A stretch of DNA of 6,473 nt from an uncultured Blautia sp. (lineage in GTDB: Bacteria > Bacillota > Clostridia > Lachnospirales > Lachnospiraceae): NCBI GenBank assembly GCA_946629475.1, contig CAMOXX010000161.1, positions 1-6,473 on the forward strand, written 5' to 3'. The notes under the pieces are model-generated. The model was not told the DNA's origin and made no database searches. It saw nothing but the letters and a program-made list of their open reading frames with translations. Below are positions 5,102-6,473 of this stretch, piece after piece (within the stretch, counting starts at the first letter, position 1; each line of letters begins with the position of its first letter). Position numbers and translations under genes: made by a program.

Positions 5102-5163
5102 TAGGGAAACGCTGATTTATTCTGACTGACAACTTTTGATGTCGTAAAAACAGCGTTTCCCTA
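5102..5163. mobile_element. MITE-like inverted-repeat element flanked by TA
   Basis: TAGGGAAACGCTG (5102-5114) and CAGCGTTTCCCTA (5151-5163) are perfect 13-bp inverted repeats around a 36-base centre. The outermost TA on each side would fit the TA target duplication of Tc1/mariner-IS630 elements, leaving a 58-bp element with 11-bp terminal repeats. The centre has a short internal inverted pair (GACA...TGTC). No transposase is encoded, so any movement would need one in trans. The alternative is a simple intergenic RNA hairpin between the 93-aa gene and the YjbR-like gene. Confidence 0.5.
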
Positions 5164-5169
5164 TAGAAT

Positions 5170-5194
5170 CTTTGAGCGCCTAATGCGCTCAAAG
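5170..5194 (-). terminator. Perfect 10-bp hairpin containing the 93-aa gene's stop codon
   Basis: CTTTGAGCGC and GCGCTCAAAG are perfect inverted copies with a 5-base loop. The TGA stop of the 93-aa gene (5191-5189) lies inside the stem. No T-run follows immediately on the minus strand; the next T-tract (five T) comes about 20 bases later, inside the MITE-like repeat. It may act as a weak terminator, an RNA-stabilising 3' end, or an attenuator lowering expression of the downstream genes. Confidence 0.45.
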
Positions 5195-5470
5195 CCCCTG
5201 GCTGAGCATCTCATTATATCTCGCGTTCGCTTCTTCGCTGGCCTTCTTCTCTCTCCAGGCCGCGATCTCGCTGCAGATCGCCAGCATCTCATCGACCAGC
5301 AGTTCTTCACTCTTCGGTTTCACATGAACCAGGTAAGAAATCATCCGCTCCATCGCCTTCGGACTGCCGAGATTTTTTGCTACAGCGATTCCCAGATCCT
5401 CACGGAATCCGAGCCTGACGATCGTCTCTACCAGCCTGTCTTTTGTACGGATCCATTCCCTGTCTGCCAA
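5189..5470 (-). CDS. Small helical protein of unknown function (93 aa, TTG start)
   Basis: I do not recognise a named family, although the stretch AKNLGSPKAMERMISYL (31-47) and the ending WREKKASEEANARYNEML (72-89) look like conserved uncharacterised clostridial proteins. The protein is predicted all-helical: RTKDRLVETIVRLGF (8-22), EDLGIAVAKNL (24-34), KAMERMISYLVHV (38-50), ELLVDEMLAICSEIAAWREKK (56-76) and a charged C-terminal helix. There is no signal peptide, membrane segment or metal motif; C66 is the only Cys. The start is TTG with AAGGAAGG upstream; a TAA closes the frame upstream with no ATG between, and the first internal Met is residue 40, so TTG is favoured. It is first in its transcription unit. 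The stop codon sits within a perfect hairpin. Confidence 0.75.
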   Translation of the reverse strand: MADREWIRTKDRLVETIVRLGFREDLGIAVAKNLGSPKAMERMISYLVHVKPKSEELLVDEMLAICSEIAAWREKKASEEANARYNEMLSQGL

Positions 5471-5517
5471 AGCTTCCTTCCTTTCTCTCCCTGAAGTCCA
5501 TAATATACAGCGCTTTT

Positions 5518-5526
5518 ATCATAACA
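5518..5526 (-). promoter_or_regulatory. Extended -10 promoter of the 93-aa gene and downstream cluster
   Basis: The minus strand reads TGTTATGAT, one base off TATAAT and carrying the extended TGn element, about 48 bases upstream of the TTG start. No strong -35 is present; TTCACA lies about 20 bases upstream. A GGCA...TGCC inverted pair and a CCGCGG palindrome just upstream might be regulatory. The position between a terminator hairpin and the first gene supports the call. Confidence 0.55.
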
Positions 5527-5607
5527 CACTTTTCCGCGGCAGATGTGAAGAACCGTGCCTGACTGCAATCTACCAAAACTTTTTCGATGAGGTCCGAAAA
5601 GCAGCGG

Positions 5608-5637
5608 GGGCTGCCGCAGCCTAAGCTGCGGCAGCCC
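5608..5637 (-). terminator. Strong GC-rich hairpin, probable transcription terminator
   Basis: GGGCTGCCGCAGC and GCTGCGGCAGCCC form a perfect 13-bp stem with a 4-base loop (CTAA). It lies about 90 bases after the small membrane protein's stop. On the minus strand four T follow seven bases after the stem, an imperfect tract; on the plus strand GTTTGTTT follows. Its stem stability and position make it the likely end of the ABC-transporter transcript, possibly bidirectional. Confidence 0.65.
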
Positions 5638-5727
5638 TCTGTTTGTTTCCCCGCAGTCCCATGACTTTCCCTCATGGCTTTGCTGCGCGGAAATGATCCG
5701 TATTCATGATGCATTTAAAGCCGGCGC

Positions 5728-5844
5728 TTATCTGTCTTTAAATAAGCCCATCACGATCGCTACGATATTCCAGACAGATCCGAGAATCTGCCACGCCAGA
5801 GCCAGCAGTAAAACGACGGAGCCTATCGTTGCAGCAGTTTCCAT
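5728..5844 (-). CDS. Small single-span membrane protein (38 aa) coupled to the ABC ATPase
   Basis: A short gene easily missed. Residues 7-35 form one long hydrophobic stretch (IGSVVLLLALAWQILGSV then WNIVAIVMGLF), and the protein ends in charged KDR, giving a positive cytoplasmic C-terminus. Two ATGs are in frame. The one at 5850 overlaps the ATPase stop as ATGA but has AGGAGG only one base away. The one at 5844 has the same AGGAGG (5852-5857) at an ideal 7-base spacing, so I choose it (38 rather than 40 residues). The ribosome binding site lies inside the ATPase's last codons, so translation is probably coupled. It may be an accessory subunit or assembly factor of the transporter, but this is inferred from position only; I know of no named family. 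Confidence 0.7.
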   Translation of the reverse strand: METAATIGSVVLLLALAWQILGSVWNIVAIVMGLFKDR

Positions 5845-5846
5845 AA

Positions 5847-6473
5847 TCATGCCTCCTGTTTCTCTCTGATTCGGTCACCGGTCTGAATATCAAACAGGTG
5901 CGTCTTCTCTTCTCTGACTTCCAGTTTAATGATATCGCCTCTCTTATAGCGTTTCTCATCCTCTGTGATGAGCATCAGCAGAACATCTCCGACATGGATA
6001 CCGATTCTTCTCTCATCACCAAGGTTTTCAAAGGTCGCGATCTCTTCCGGCGTTCCGTCGGAATCAGGTCCGCCGATCAAAACGTCCATGGGACGAACGC
6101 CCATCTTGCAGCGGAAGCCGTCCTGTACCACGCTGTAATACCTCTTCGGAACCGCGATCTGCAGATTACTGTCCTTGAAGGTAAAGAAGAATTTGCCGTC
6201 GATTTTCGCGATCGTCGTTTCGAGGATATTCATCGGAGGTTCTCCGATGAAGGAGGCTACGAATTCATTGACCGGATCATCATAGACTTCCGTGGGCGTT
6301 CCGAACTGCTGCAGCACGCCGAAATTGATGATCGCGATCTTGTCCGCCAGAGACATGGCCTCCAGCTGATCGTGGGTAACATAGATCGTCGTACATCTGA
6401 TCTTATTAATCAGGCGCTTGATCTCGACACGCATCGCCTGGCGGGCTTTTCCGTCAAGGTGGGAGAGCGGCTC
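5847..6473 (-). CDS. Carbohydrate ABC transporter ATPase, MalK/UgpC/MsmK-like, C-terminal part (5' end outside window)
   Basis: 208 residues are visible, from the Walker B glutamate to the stop; the Walker A, Q-loop and signature motif lie beyond position 6473. The protein powers uptake of a sugar or glycerol-type solute at the inner face of the membrane as a dimer. Visible motifs: E1-P-L-S-H-L-D7 (catalytic Glu and D-loop, with His where Asn is common), YVTH34DQLEAMSLADKIAI (H-loop His switch), FGTPTEVYDDPVNEFVASFIGEPPMN (linker typical of MalK-type ATPases), then the OB-fold/TOBE regulatory domain including MGVRPMDVLI. The stop is TGA, 2 bases before the small membrane protein. Family assignment is secure. 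The substrate is unknown; the GH13 gene is too distant to fix it. Confidence 0.93.
   Translation of the reverse strand, partial: EPLSHLDGKARQAMRVEIKRLINKIRCTTIYVTHDQLEAMSLADKIAIINFGVLQQFGTPTEVYDDPVNEFVASFIGEPPMNILETTIAKIDGKFFFTFKDSNLQIAVPKRYYSVVQDGFRCKMGVRPMDVLIGGPDSDGTPEEIATFENLGDERRIGIHVGDVLLMLITEDEKRYKRGDIIKLEVREEKTHLFDIQTGDRIREKQEA

Larger units (their letters stand above)
5471..5727. other. 257-base intergenic region holding terminator and promoter
   Basis: This stretch separates two minus-strand units. From right to left it holds a short CCATGA/TCATGG stem (5659-5677), the 13-bp GC-rich hairpin, a weaker bulged stem CTTTTCG/CGAAAAAG with four T after it (5575-5601), and the extended -10 promoter of the 93-aa gene. 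Frames open across it (for example 5400-5714) have no ribosome binding site and odd composition. No RNA gene is recognised. Confidence 0.5.

Noticed and set aside
5400..5714. Minus-strand frame of 104 codons
   Set aside because: It runs through the terminator hairpin and promoter and overlaps the 93-aa gene, with no start signal and unlikely composition.
5738..5959. Minus-strand frame of 73 codons
   Set aside because: It is a different frame over the ATPase end and the small membrane protein. The 5728-5844 frame has the better ribosome binding site and a clear membrane helix.

Overview
The window suggests a low-to-moderate GC Firmicute, most likely a gut or rumen Clostridia (Lachnospiraceae-like). 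This is inferred from strong AGGAGG-type ribosome binding sites, the protein families present (COG4545-type glutaredoxin, DUF4298, MmcQ/YjbR, MsmK/UgpC-type sugar ABC ATPase) and Firmicutes-like promoters. No rRNA or marker gene is present, so the genus is open. Every supported gene is on the minus strand, so transcription runs from right to left. The long plus-strand frames are antisense shadows.

In transcription order: (1) 6473-5728 is the C-terminal two thirds of a sugar-type ABC transporter ATPase. It is followed 2 nt later by a 38-residue single-span membrane protein that is easily missed. A strong GC-rich hairpin (5608-5637) probably ends this unit. (2) 5523-2344 is a run of small genes behind an extended -10 promoter: a 93-aa helical protein of unknown function (TTG start), an MmcQ/YjbR protein with an atypical C-terminus, a NUDIX hydrolase fused to a DUF4298 domain, a 142-aa unknown protein, a metallo-beta-lactamase-fold hydrolase, a possible 28-aa ORF and a glutaredoxin-like protein. 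It then reaches an SRAP (HMCES/YedK-like) DNA-protein crosslink protein (2246-1641), which ends at a hairpin plus T-tract (1592-1614). (3) 1551-1 is a new unit with a clear extended -10 promoter. It encodes a PHP-domain metal-dependent phosphoesterase and the first 164 residues of a GH13 alpha-amylase-family enzyme that runs off the left edge.

Functionally, the ends concern carbohydrate uptake and breakdown (ABC ATPase, GH13). The middle combines nucleotide-pool cleaning (NUDIX), abasic-site protection (SRAP), thiol redox (glutaredoxin) and metal hydrolases. This is a plausible stress or housekeeping cluster, but co-regulation is inferred only.

The non-coding surprises cluster at 4580-5200. 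They are a 62-bp MITE-like inverted repeat bounded by TA dinucleotides, a perfect 10-bp hairpin that contains a stop codon, a YjbR gene whose second half does not look like its family, and a 21-bp direct repeat (period 32) in coding-like sequence after the YjbR stop. Together they suggest local rearrangement. I found no clear new defence system, CRISPR array, tRNA or rRNA.
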